This document shows positions 8,267 through 16,346 of a stretch of DNA of 64,000 nt, piece by piece (the stretch's first letter is position 1; every line of letters begins with the position of its first letter). The stretch covers positions 124,001 through 188,000 of the forward strand of contig CALXPL010000002.1 in assembly GCA_944390275.1 (NCBI GenBank), given 5' to 3'. The position numbers and the translations under genes were made by a program. This DNA is from an uncultured Alphaproteobacteria bacterium. Its GTDB lineage: Bacteria > Pseudomonadota > Alphaproteobacteria > RF32 > CAG-239. The notes under the pieces are model-generated. The model saw only the letters and a program-made list of their open reading frames with translations. It was not told the DNA's origin and did no database searches.

Positions 8267-8800
8267 TTAAAGAGGAGCATCCTCATAAAAACTTTTGATA
8301 ATTAAATCAATATTCTCAGGATGGACCAAAGATTTCCATCTTTCATCATGTAACATAATCATATCGCGCACCATATTTCCCGATAGAAAGGGAAAATCTT
8401 GCGTTGTACGAGAACAAACTTCGACATGAGGAACATCATCGGCAAACAAAGAATATTCAGATTCGTTACCGACATACATCACCTCAGGCATAGGTTTATC
8501 TGCTTGTTCTTTTTGGAGAGTGTCCAGCACCAACTTATTCCAAGGAATAGTAATGCTGTCTTTAACACCGGCAATCCAAAGACGGTCATAAGCCTCGCTT
8601 TTTCGCCAAACGTTTTGTACCATTTTCTTACGAACAAAGTAGGGAAGGGGATTTTTTTCTGTTCCGCTTTCTTGAGCAGAACCGATAAGAACTGTTCCCC
8701 AAGCACACTGTTCCATCATCTTTTTGATAAGACGATCGTGTCCGATATGAAAAGGTTGGCAGCGAATGATGCAAAAACCATGTTGATATTTAAAAGTCAT
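8267..8800 (-). CDS. NadM-like nucleotidyltransferase, first gene of the operon
   Basis: A 177-aa nucleotidyltransferase of the HIGH superfamily. IIRCQPFHIGHDRLI at 11-25 matches the archaeal/bifunctional NMN adenylyltransferase opening G.FQP.H.GH. LIGSAQESGTEKNPL near 38-52 and the C-terminal FPFLSGNMVRDMI match the GS....T..NPF and SGT.IR blocks. It would transfer AMP (or another NMP) from a triphosphate to a phosphorylated substrate. Being first behind the promoter and leader, it may use the operon's nucleotide product rather than NMN. That substrate idea is inference. Confidence 0.75.
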   Translation of the reverse strand: MTFKYQHGFCIIRCQPFHIGHDRLIKKMMEQCAWGTVLIGSAQESGTEKNPLPYFVRKKMVQNVWRKSEAYDRLWIAGVKDSITIPWNKLVLDTLQKEQADKPMPEVMYVGNESEYSLFADDVPHVEVCSRTTQDFPFLSGNMVRDMIMLHDERWKSLVHPENIDLIIKSFYEDAPL

Positions 8801-8910
8801 AAAAAAAACCTTTCAATTATGAAAGGCCAAACATCTCAGTAAAATAGAACATTTAACAAGATGACCGGCCACGTCAATTGTTCGTACCCATAGCCCTCGA
8901 GTACCCGAAC
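8801..8910 (-). promoter_or_regulatory. structured leader with terminator-like, RBS-covering hairpin
   Basis: Between the promoter and the NadM-like gene the transcript can form three stems: GTTCG/CGAAC (8880-8884 with 8906-8910), TGAC/GTCA (8862-8865 with 8873-8876), and CCTTTC/GAAAGG (8809-8814 with 8821-8826). Read on the minus strand, the last stem is followed by eight U residues immediately before the ATG and also contains the only GAAAGG ribosome-binding site. This fits an attenuator or translational switch. It does not match a riboswitch class I know. Confidence 0.5.
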
Positions 8911-8916
8911 AAGAAA

Positions 8917-8945
8917 AGAATAAACAAGAAAGTTATACAAGTCAA
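8917..8945 (-). promoter_or_regulatory. sigma70-type promoter of the biosynthetic operon
   Basis: On the minus strand, TTGACT (8940-8945) and TATTCT (8917-8922) are separated by exactly 17 nt. The predicted start lies near 8910, giving a leader of about 110 nt. Confidence 0.65.
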
Positions 8946-8972
8946 GTTAAAATTTTTATAAGATTATCAAAC

Positions 8973-8999
8973 AAAAAAAGGATAGTCTCTCGACTACCC
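8973..8999 (-). terminator. intrinsic terminator of the gene at 9019
   Basis: On the minus strand, GGGTAGTC (8992-8999) pairs with GACTATCC (8980-8987), with one G-U, around a GAGA loop. A run of T residues (8973-8979) follows. Confidence 0.85.
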
Positions 9000-9018
9000 T
9001 TTTCGTTTTTTTCTGGAA

Positions 9019-9576
9019 TCAGAATTTTTTTGCTTCCTGATCAGCGTGTTCGCCCAAATCACGAATTTCAGCATCCCACAAGACGACTTCGGAATTGAGA
9101 GCATCAGCCACCAAATCCAACTGAGCCTTCCACTTTTCAACGCTGAGATGGTGATTCTTCTGAGAGAAGATTTCCACCCACGGCGTTTCATCGCGAGCTA
9201 AAATATCCGAAACAAATAATTTCAGATAAACTTTTTCCTTGCTAGCGATTTCTTCCAGAAGGCATTTTGAAGTTTCGACAACTTCATCGAAACTACGACC
9301 TTCAACTCGGATAGTGCCAATAACCTCTATGCAATGTTCATCCCCTTTTTGATAAGGATGAAGTTTGTAGTAAGTAATTGGCGAAATGCGGTGAGCCATA
9401 GCACGGCAAATCCCCTGTGACGTATTGGAATGATTGCGGACGCGGATCCGCATGTATTCCTCACTCATATAACGAGACAAATACAGACAACGCCGAACGT
9501 TGTTACTTTGGCTAGCTAAAGCTGCTTTCAATGAACTACTCTTCGGAGCAAACAAAAATCTTTTTATCTTTTCCAT
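9019..9576 (-). CDS. hypothetical cytoplasmic protein
   Basis: A 185-aa protein from the ATG at 9576 (MEKIKRFLFAP). An in-frame start at 9651 would add a hydrophobic 25-residue lead, so an N-terminal membrane anchor cannot be excluded. Neither start has a strong ribosome-binding site. The middle (GDEHCIEVIGTIRVEGRSFDEVV) looks like mixed alpha/beta, and the C-terminus is acidic. No family recognised. It is monocistronic with its own terminator and lies between two multi-gene operons. Confidence 0.6.
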   Translation of the reverse strand: MEKIKRFLFAPKSSSLKAALASQSNNVRRCLYLSRYMSEEYMRIRVRNHSNTSQGICRAMAHRISPITYYKLHPYQKGDEHCIEVIGTIRVEGRSFDEVVETSKCLLEEIASKEKVYLKLFVSDILARDETPWVEIFSQKNHHLSVEKWKAQLDLVADALNSEVVLWDAEIRDLGEHADQEAKKF

Positions 9577-9752
9577 GATATACAAGAATAAAAGGGTTAA
9601 TAATATGTTAATAATCAATCTATGAAAAGAGGTATATAACAGAATAGACAAATTTGCAAGTGTTTTTTTATAAAAAATTTAGAATTATCAAATATCATGA
9701 TATGGTAGAAAATATAATAAAAGGTAAATATTATTCGATAGGATGAAATGCA

Positions 9753-9836
9753 ATGCAGGAATTCGTTAGAATTATTGTTATTAAGAATAACAAATATCTT
9801 TTAATAAGAGAGAATAAAAAAATAAGCTATAAATTA
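9753..9836 (+). pseudogene. 5' stub of a Nudix-type gene
   Basis: An ATG preceded by AGGA opens a frame whose first 27 residues (MQEFVRIIVIKNNKYLLIRE..) look like the first two strands of a Nudix hydrolase. The similarity stops at the 3' end of the minus-strand gene at 9827. The reading frame then runs antisense to that gene and ends at TAA without a Nudix box. It is probably a truncated gene marking the left edge of the inserted radical SAM operon. Confidence 0.4.
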
Positions 9837-10858
9837 TTTAAATTTTGCTGGAATTTTTGTAAAATTTCCAAATTGAGTTTTTGCTTTTCAAAAAGTTTTT
9901 CAAATTCATTTAGATTATAATTGTGTGTTGTTCCTTCAAATATACTAATTTGTGTATTATCAAATTGATAATTATCATTTTTTATCTTTTGTATTGCTCG
10001 GTAAGTATCCTTGGCATTGGGACAGTAGTGACCGCTGAAATTGGCCAACTGAGAAATTTGTCCATTGCTGAATTGTGCTTCTCCGGCAAACATTACAGGG
10101 CGACCGTAGCTAAAAGATGTATGGCGCAAAAATTTGTTTGGCATTCCCAGATAATACTTTCCATGTTCATCTATAACAAAACAGCTTAAGTTGTTGGTTT
10201 GTAGTAATTGTCCTTTTTGATAAAAGCTACCGTTATGAAGGTGTATTTCATATAAATATTTCTCCTTTGGGAGAATATATTGAATCTGCGGAATATTGGG
10301 TTGAATTTTGTTTTCTAACCACAGAAAAAAAGGTTGTTCTTTGGGCGAAATTCCGGATTCCAACCAAAATTTTTTATATGTTTCCATATAAGGACGATGG
10401 CAAGGATCAACAGTTTCAAGCCAATATTCTCCATATTGACGATTAAGTTTGGCATTGTATTTTACTTGATTTCCCAAAGTTAAAAGTTCTTCAGAAGTCG
10501 AAGATGCCTTAAAAAAAGGTGTAATCAGTTCTTGGTTATATATATGAGTATCTTTTGTTAATATTCCTCTGTCATAACTTTTTTTCAGACAAGATAAGTA
10601 ATTTTTCTTATGAGCAATGTGTTCTTTTAAATAAGATTCATGTAAAGTTTCTTCATTTTCAACATAGGTAAGAGCAGCATTCAGGAGAATAATTCTTTCT
10701 GTTAAATCAAATATTTTATTTTTAGAACATTTATTATATGATTTTAAAACATTACAAACTCTCGTATTGATATTCAATGTTTGCAATATTTCATTATCGG
10801 GAATATCAATAAATGCTATTTCTTTACCTTTAGCTATATAATCGTCAAAATTTTCCAT
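9827..10858 (-). CDS. IQM-like domain protein of unknown function
   Basis: A 343-aa soluble protein. The C-terminal third contains FVIDEHGKYYLGMPNKFLRHTSF..GGRP-type sequence followed by GEAQFSNGQI..LANFSGHYCP. I recognise this as resembling the conserved core of plant IQM proteins (a VGQK..FHHSSF..GG..AG..SGHY.PT pattern). The N-terminal 200 residues are helical and unassigned. The ATG at 10858 is used because the earlier start would be TTG and overlap the Nudix gene; 7 nt separate the two genes. It is the distal gene of the radical SAM operon. Its biochemical activity is unknown. Confidence 0.55.
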   Translation of the reverse strand: MENFDDYIAKGKEIAFIDIPDNEILQTLNINTRVCNVLKSYNKCSKNKIFDLTERIILLNAALTYVENEETLHESYLKEHIAHKKNYLSCLKKSYDRGILTKDTHIYNQELITPFFKASSTSEELLTLGNQVKYNAKLNRQYGEYWLETVDPCHRPYMETYKKFWLESGISPKEQPFFLWLENKIQPNIPQIQYILPKEKYLYEIHLHNGSFYQKGQLLQTNNLSCFVIDEHGKYYLGMPNKFLRHTSFSYGRPVMFAGEAQFSNGQISQLANFSGHYCPNAKDTYRAIQKIKNDNYQFDNTQISIFEGTTHNYNLNEFEKLFEKQKLNLEILQKFQQNLNNL

Positions 10859-10865
10859 TTTTTTG

Positions 10866-11492
10866 TTATGCAATTTTCTTATGATGGTAAAGTTTTATCA
10901 AAGCCATAGGAGTTGGAGTCGGTTTTAAGATACCTTCTTGCGGAATATCTATTTTTGCAATTATTTCTACTCCTTTTTGCAGGGCTTCTTGGATATTCAT
11001 TCCGTTTTCCATTTCATATAAAGTCATTTCTGGAATTAAAATAATTGCGGGATTATCTATTGGTTGCATTTCAAAATTATTTTTTAAAATTGTATCATAA
11101 ATAAAAACATTAGTCTTACTTTTTCGTCCCGGTTCGCTCCTTCTATTTTGAAAAATGAGGTGAGGAAGTGGATTTTTATCAGAAGGATAAATATTTTTTC
11201 TTTCAACTGTTTCTTTTGTCACCCAAGGGATTGATTTTTCATAATTTTCTAAAAGTGTAAAATCACAGCCAATTTCTTCAAGGGATTCGCGGTGCAAGGC
11301 TTCAATCAAAGATTCCCCGACCTTCACTTTTCCTCCGATACCGCCGAAAAATAAAATATCACTTCCATTCTCTGATTTTCCCCAACGATTTTGCGGTTGT
11401 ATGACGAAACAAAATTTGTTTTTGATTTTTGTAAGCATCGCTACGGAAATGTCCGTATCGTTCTCATTTAAGATATCTTCAATGCTAATCAT
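10866..11492 (-). CDS. Nudix hydrolase
   Basis: A 208-aa Nudix-family pyrophosphohydrolase. A complete Nudix box GX5EX7REUXEEXGU is visible (GKVKVGE..LHRESLEEIGC, about residues 54-76), so Mg-dependent hydrolysis of a nucleoside-diphosphate-linked substrate is expected. The start at 11492 overlaps the upstream radical SAM stop as TAATG and has an AAAGGA site. The N-terminal 40 aa and C-terminal 80 aa are not typical of MutT, so the substrate is probably not 8-oxo-dGTP. The coupling suggests it acts on an operon intermediate. Confidence 0.82.
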   Translation of the reverse strand: MISIEDILNENDTDISVAMLTKIKNKFCFVIQPQNRWGKSENGSDILFFGGIGGKVKVGESLIEALHRESLEEIGCDFTLLENYEKSIPWVTKETVERKNIYPSDKNPLPHLIFQNRRSEPGRKSKTNVFIYDTILKNNFEMQPIDNPAIILIPEMTLYEMENGMNIQEALQKGVEIIAKIDIPQEGILKPTPTPMALIKLYHHKKIA

Positions 11493-12670
11493 TATTTTTC
11501 CTTTCTTTGTAGAGGGCATCTGGGGTCTGTTGGGGTCATTGTCATTAATCGGACACTGGGACAGCCTCCTTGACAAGAGTTAACAAAGGCACATTTTGCA
11601 CAAGGGCTTTTAAGATTTTGCTCTTTAAAAAACTTTCTTATTAGTAAAAAACTTTTTCCGTTTCGCCATAAGTTATGCATTGTATTTTGTTCTGATAAGC
11701 CAACAGAGGGAAAGTGTTGTTCGATAAAACCGCAAGGGCAAAAATTGCCGTTTGCATCAATATATGCAGAACGAGTTCCCGCAGCACAATCCAATTTGCA
11801 ATCATAGATAGAATATCCAGTCGGTCTATCATAAGAAAGCATTTCTTCAATGTTAATAAGAGAATTTTTTTGCGCCAGTAAACGGATATTATCAAAAAAC
11901 TTCCAATATTCAGCATTCGGATAAAGTGCAGCACTATTATTTTGAATCGCCCTTCCTTTAGGTTTGACAGTTCTAATACGGATTTTTGTTTGAAGATCTT
12001 TACTTAAATCATTAAGAAATTGAACCTGTTCATACGATGATTCATTATGAGCAATTGTTGCACGTAGTTCTACGTTGTTTTGAGCTTTTTTCAAAATTGT
12101 TACGGCATTAACAGCTTTTTGAAACAATCCGCTTTTATTTCTTAAGATATCATGATATTGTTGGTTGCCGTCAATACTGATAGATATTTTAACTTTATTC
12201 TGTGCAAAAAAATTGAGTTCTGCTTCAGTGAGCTTGTCAATTAAAATTCCAGATGTGCTGCACGAAACAAAAATTCCCGCTTTATGTAATTTTTCAATGA
12301 TGTCATAAAAATAGGGATACACAAAGGGTTCACCGCCGCCGATTTTAACTCGTAATACCCCCATGTCAATTATTTGTTGAATATAGTTCAAGATTTTATC
12401 TTTACTAATTGACAAAGTACTTTGTTTTGATGAATCAGACAAACAAAAGGGACAGGCAAGAGGACACAGGGTTGAGGGGTCTAAAAAGATTTTTATGGGT
12501 GCAGAAAAGGCATCGGGAACTTTGAGATTATTAATTATTCTAGCAGAAGAAGGTAATTCAGGTTCTTTCTCACCTTCTTTAACAATGAGTAACTCTCCAT
12601 TATCAAAAATTCCTAAACCTTTGATATTTGCATAATCATACTCATGACGATAAATTAAAATTTTTGACAT
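11492..12670 (-). CDS. radical SAM/SPASM-type enzyme
   Basis: A 392-aa radical SAM protein. The cluster motif CPLACPFC (Cys69, 73, 76) binds the 4Fe-4S that cleaves SAM. KIGGGEPFVYP and SISIDG are the following core strands. The C-terminal region has a cysteine series ending SPCAKCAFVNSCQGGCPS, typical of SPASM/Twitch auxiliary cluster domains found in peptide-modifying enzymes. Start at 12670 because it overlaps the preceding stop as TAATG. No precursor peptide gene was recognised beside it, so the substrate is open. Confidence 0.85.
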   Translation of the reverse strand: MSKILIYRHEYDYANIKGLGIFDNGELLIVKEGEKEPELPSSARIINNLKVPDAFSAPIKIFLDPSTLCPLACPFCLSDSSKQSTLSISKDKILNYIQQIIDMGVLRVKIGGGEPFVYPYFYDIIEKLHKAGIFVSCSTSGILIDKLTEAELNFFAQNKVKISISIDGNQQYHDILRNKSGLFQKAVNAVTILKKAQNNVELRATIAHNESSYEQVQFLNDLSKDLQTKIRIRTVKPKGRAIQNNSAALYPNAEYWKFFDNIRLLAQKNSLINIEEMLSYDRPTGYSIYDCKLDCAAGTRSAYIDANGNFCPCGFIEQHFPSVGLSEQNTMHNLWRNGKSFLLIRKFFKEQNLKSPCAKCAFVNSCQGGCPSVRLMTMTPTDPRCPLQRKEK

Positions 12671-14691
12671 TATATAGATCCTGTTCTGGCTTTTATGGCA
12701 AATATAGGAATACCACATTGTGCCATAAATTCGTTAATGTGTATGCCTTTTAAATCAAAGCCTCCGCGGCTAAGCATGGATTGAGATATAAAAATAGAAT
12801 CCATTTTTTGTTTTTGAGCTTTTAATTCGTTAAATCTATCGTATAAATCTCCAAAAGTTAATAATCCTGCAATACTGACGTTTCCGCCAAAATATTTATT
12901 TTCAACAGCATTTAGTTGCAAATTTGTTACTTTTTCATTATTTTCTAATTTAGAAATGGCGTCTTCAAAAAAAGGTTCAATAACTTTTCCTGTAAAAATA
13001 TGAGGATATTTGAGATTATGTTTATTTTGTAATTCAGCAATTTTTTCAAAAATACCAAAATCGACATCATCATGTATAAGCATGCCAAAGAGTCCGACAG
13101 CTCTTTCACCGGCCATTCGAGGATTGTTTCTTTCAAGCATTTGTGAGATGTTATACGTTTGAAATGTTCCATTATTTTTTTTAATGTCAACAGCAATGGT
13201 TTGCTTTTTTTGATACCAAGCTCGACTTAAAACCAAATTAGCTTCTGTACGAGAACGGATTTTATGTCCATCAATATTTATAATTTCATCACCGCTTTGA
13301 ATTCCGGCAAAATCTGCGGCTGAATTTGGGATGACTTCTTCAATAATAGCATTTAATCCGCTTCGGTTTTCCAAGGCTACGGTTGTGATTATCGGGGCTT
13401 TTATTTCTGGTCTCAGACTTGTGATAATATTGTCAATTTCGCATAATTCTTCTTTAGTACGCAGTAATTTCGGATTATGATGTTTAGTCGCTGTAGGCAA
13501 GGCAACTCTGATGTATGAATGCGGTGTAAAATTATCGACATATTTTATCGTTTCTATAATATCGCTCATCGGAATAATGTTGGTTGCAGCCACAATAGAA
13601 ACATCAAAGTTAATTTTCATTTTATCCATTAACTCAATGGATTTAATTGCGGTTTGATGCTCTTTCAATTTGGCTCCAGGCATGAGTTTATGCCGATAAA
13701 ATACATTAGCACTATTGAGAGAGACTTGAAAAAGTACATTTTTCTTTAAGATTTCGTCATCGGCAATTTTAGAAAGCAACTCTTGAGTTAAAGCACCGCC
13801 ATGCGTAACAATAGGAATTTGTTGTGTCGGGGCAATATGCGCAATTTTTTGTAAAATTTCAAAGAACTGAGGATGTTCGGTTGGTTCCCAATCCATCATT
13901 GCAAAACGAAGAATAGGATGACTTTTTCCTTCTTTCATATCATAATCTTCTAAGATTTTATCTATGTCTTCAAGTTTACGACACCAATTATGCGGATACT
14001 TAATAGCAGACAGTCCTCTATCAACATAGCAAAAACGACATCCTTGTTTGCAGTTGTTAAAGACAAAAGGAGTGATTGCGCGTTGAGCGGTTGAAGCATT
14101 GATTTTTAGATATTCCCTGTTATTTAGTTTTGCTGTCTTATGAGCAAAATCTATGGAAAAATATTGCTGAAAATATTGTCCGAGTGTGTGGGAAAGATCA
14201 TATTGGTTATTATTATTTGTCGAAGTTTCTTTTTCATTAATGAAACAACTTTTAATATTTGCAATAGATTGCGGTTTAATAATTTTTTTATCAACATTAT
14301 ATAAAATTACTTCATTGAGAAGAGCATTGATAACGTTATTCCATGTTACCTTTTGGTTCGATTTAGAAATTTCTTTGTCATTCACACATAAAAAATCACT
14401 TAAAACAGAAACAATGGGAACATCTTGAGAAAAAAGTATTTCAGCTTGAGTCGCTGCATTATAGTGAGAAGGAATTTCAGGAGAAAGAGGGATAATTGAT
14501 GAAGAATTTTTAACGCGGAAATATGACGGAACGATAATATTATTAGAATTATCAAAAAATTGTGTGAGCCGTAGTATAGACGATATTAATTTATTGTGAT
14601 ATTTTACATTCTTTTGGGGTTGTGCATGAATTTCGTCAATATATGAAACAAAATTAGGATCAGAAATTAATGTTGCCATTTGTTTTTCCAT
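12670..14691 (-). CDS. radical SAM protein with PDZ and DUF512-like domains
   Basis: A 673-aa protein. Residues 1-190 are unassigned. CKQGCRFC (Cys214, 218, 221) is the radical SAM cluster motif and is followed by a SAM barrel to about 440. A PDZ-like segment (NAIIEEVIPNSAADFAGI..GDEI, about 455-505) comes next. The C-terminal part has GGNVSIAGLLTFGDL, matching the FGG.V.VAGLLT element of DUF512 proteins. In known PDZ/radical SAM/DUF512 proteins the PDZ is usually N-terminal; here it lies between the two catalytic parts. It is the first gene of the four-gene operon, with a promoter at 14719-14747. Confidence 0.78.
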   Translation of the reverse strand: MEKQMATLISDPNFVSYIDEIHAQPQKNVKYHNKLISSILRLTQFFDNSNNIIVPSYFRVKNSSSIIPLSPEIPSHYNAATQAEILFSQDVPIVSVLSDFLCVNDKEISKSNQKVTWNNVINALLNEVILYNVDKKIIKPQSIANIKSCFINEKETSTNNNNQYDLSHTLGQYFQQYFSIDFAHKTAKLNNREYLKINASTAQRAITPFVFNNCKQGCRFCYVDRGLSAIKYPHNWCRKLEDIDKILEDYDMKEGKSHPILRFAMMDWEPTEHPQFFEILQKIAHIAPTQQIPIVTHGGALTQELLSKIADDEILKKNVLFQVSLNSANVFYRHKLMPGAKLKEHQTAIKSIELMDKMKINFDVSIVAATNIIPMSDIIETIKYVDNFTPHSYIRVALPTATKHHNPKLLRTKEELCEIDNIITSLRPEIKAPIITTVALENRSGLNAIIEEVIPNSAADFAGIQSGDEIINIDGHKIRSRTEANLVLSRAWYQKKQTIAVDIKKNNGTFQTYNISQMLERNNPRMAGERAVGLFGMLIHDDVDFGIFEKIAELQNKHNLKYPHIFTGKVIEPFFEDAISKLENNEKVTNLQLNAVENKYFGGNVSIAGLLTFGDLYDRFNELKAQKQKMDSIFISQSMLSRGGFDLKGIHINEFMAQCGIPIFAIKARTGSI

Positions 14692-14718
14692 GTTAATTAA
14701 TATTTTGTTAATAAATGG

Positions 14719-14795
14719 AAACTAGTTGAAAAAAAACATTTTGTCAATATTTACTTTTACTAAATTGTCTATTTTCATAGTTAAAATAAGACAAT
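14719..14795 (-). promoter_or_regulatory. promoter and operator-like inverted repeat of the radical SAM operon
   Basis: On the minus strand, TTGACA (14742-14747) and TAGTTT (14719-14724) are spaced by 17 nt. Just upstream, an imperfect inverted repeat (ATTGTCTATTTT at 14764-14775, AAAATAAGACAAT at 14783-14795) could be a regulator site. Confidence 0.55.
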
Positions 14796-14850
14796 TACGA
14801 TGTGCTTCATTTTGAAAGATTTTTTAGTTAAAAAACTTTAGTTTACAGTT

Positions 14851-15787
14851 TTATTTGTTGAACGAAAAACTTGCTAAAAATTTATTAACCTCTTTTTTCA
14901 TGAAATCAAATTGTTTTTTGCTACCATGCCCATAATCGGCAATAATTTCTAAACGAGCGTTGGGCAAAATTTGTTTTAAATCCCAAGCCTGATAGACGGG
15001 ACAACAAAAATCAAGGCGATTATGAAAAATAATAGTCGGAATATCTTTTATAGAATTACTTTTTTGCAAAATTTCATTAGGTTCAAGAAAGTAATTATGA
15101 CGTTCATAGTGAAAGAAAATCCGTGCATTATTGATTTTACGTTCATCATATTCTTCGCTTTCCAATCTAGGTGATAAACTTCCTAAAATTCCTTCGTATT
15201 TTCCTAAAAGATTATATCCCAACATTTGATCATTCGGGTTGGAACTATTAAGTAATTTATTGTAGTAATTAAAGAAATTTTCTTCGTTAGCATTTTCAGA
15301 TAACTGCCTCATAAATATCAGGGTAAAAACGGCGACTATCATGCCGAAGCCAAGCCAAATCTTGTTCTCTGGCTAAAAAAATTAAAGATAGAATCAAAGA
15401 CTTAGTTTTTTGAGGATACTTCTCAGCAAAAAGCAAAGCCTAAGTTGAACCCCAAGAAGCTCCGGTTACAATAACCTTACCTTGTATTTTTAGATAAGTC
15501 AGCAACTTGTATGCATCTTCAATCAGTTCAGATGTCGAATTATCTTTTAGCAAATCTTTATATTTTGATTTTCCGCATCCTCGTTGGTCAAACTGAATAA
15601 TACGATATTTTTTAAGATTAAAAACTTTTGCAAACTTTGCTTTTGACTTTCCACCAGGACCACCATGGAACATGAGGACTGGCTCGCCTTTGGGATTACC
15701 TATTTGTTGATAATAAATAGAATGATCAAGGCTGACATTAAGAAAGCCTTGATTATAGATGTAATCTTTTGAAGAAAACCAAAACAT
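14851..15787 (-). pseudogene. proline iminopeptidase, broken by a nonsense codon and a frameshift
   Basis: The N-terminal part (from 15787) has HGGPGG, DQRGCGKS and the nucleophile elbow GASWGST of proline iminopeptidases. A TAG at 15440-15442 follows where Leu is expected (GSTLA..). Reading on in the same frame gives ALLFAEKYPQKTKSLIL..FLAREQDLAWLR, clearly homologous, until a TGA at 15296-15298. Homology then continues in another frame to 14851, with HNRLDFCCPV..A and GHG holding the catalytic Asp and His regions. One substitution and one indel therefore separate it from an intact S33 peptidase. Confidence 0.85.
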
Positions 15788-16032
15788 AAATTTTTCTCTT
15801 AAATAAATTTTGAAAGAAAGAATAGGAAAATCAACTAAACTTAGAAAAATATATTATAGCCAATCTCAAAAGTCAAATAATTTTCAGGAGGAGAATTTGA
15901 ATAGTTTATTTTGCGGAGACGCAGAAATTATAGTATATTATTGCTTATCGCGGCAAAGTAAAATATTTTTCGCATAACACCAGAATTTTAATTGTAAATT
16001 AAGATCTTGGCTTATAATATAAAACCAGTTAT
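15788..16032. other. AT-rich intergenic region
   Basis: Divergent spacer upstream of the dead peptidase and of the structured RNA. No gene, repeat or convincing promoter could be assigned. Confidence 0.4.
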
Positions 16033-16314
16033 GGAGAAATACTCCCTAATTAGTACCTTTAGTGGTACGGAGCTTTCATCGGCTCTTATAGTCGTCGGTG
16101 TTAGGATATAACATCGTTATATTGTTGGCTACTCATCATAGCTGACAATAAATATATCCCCGATACATAGTGATATGGTCGGGGAGCTTTTGGTGTATGT
16201 TCAGGAACCATATCTCTATCTCTGAAAAAATATGGCTCTAAAGACTAAAGGAATCATTTACGACTATATGATTGATGAACTCTCCGACCACCTTAAACAG
16301 GTGGTTTTCTTTTA
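16033..16314 (+). ncRNA. multi-hairpin structured RNA or leader upstream of the autotransporter
   Basis: A run of perfect or near-perfect stems: GGAG/CTCC (16033-16045), GTACC/GGTAC (16053-16068), ATATAAC/GTTATAT (16106-16122), TTGTTGGCTA/TAGCTGACAA with an internal mismatch (16122-16148), CCCCGA/TCGGGG (16158-16184), CCATAT/ATATGG (16208-16235). It ends in a terminator, ACCACCT/AGGTGGT (16287-16305) followed by TTTCTTTT. It is the only structure between the peptidase remnant and the autotransporter start 33 nt on. It may be an independent small RNA or an attenuating leader. It does not match tmRNA, RNase P or SRP RNA as I know them. Confidence 0.5.
16287..16314 (+). terminator. intrinsic terminator ending the structured RNA
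   Basis: ACCACCT and AGGTGGT form a 7-bp stem with a TAAAC loop, followed by TTTCTTTT. It lies 33 nt before the autotransporter ATG, so either it ends an RNA gene or read-through is controlled here. Confidence 0.75.
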
Positions 16315-16346
16315 ATTGCAATTAAAGAAGAAGGAAGTTTAATCAT

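Noticed and set aside
8801-8910. ZTP (pfl), preQ1 or guanidine riboswitch ahead of the pathway operon
   Set aside because: The consensus sequence blocks of these classes are not present, so only an unclassified leader is reported.
16232-16315. 27-codon frame (ATG to TAA) within the structured RNA before the autotransporter
   Set aside because: No ribosome-binding site, and its 3' half is the terminator hairpin, so the frame is probably accidental.
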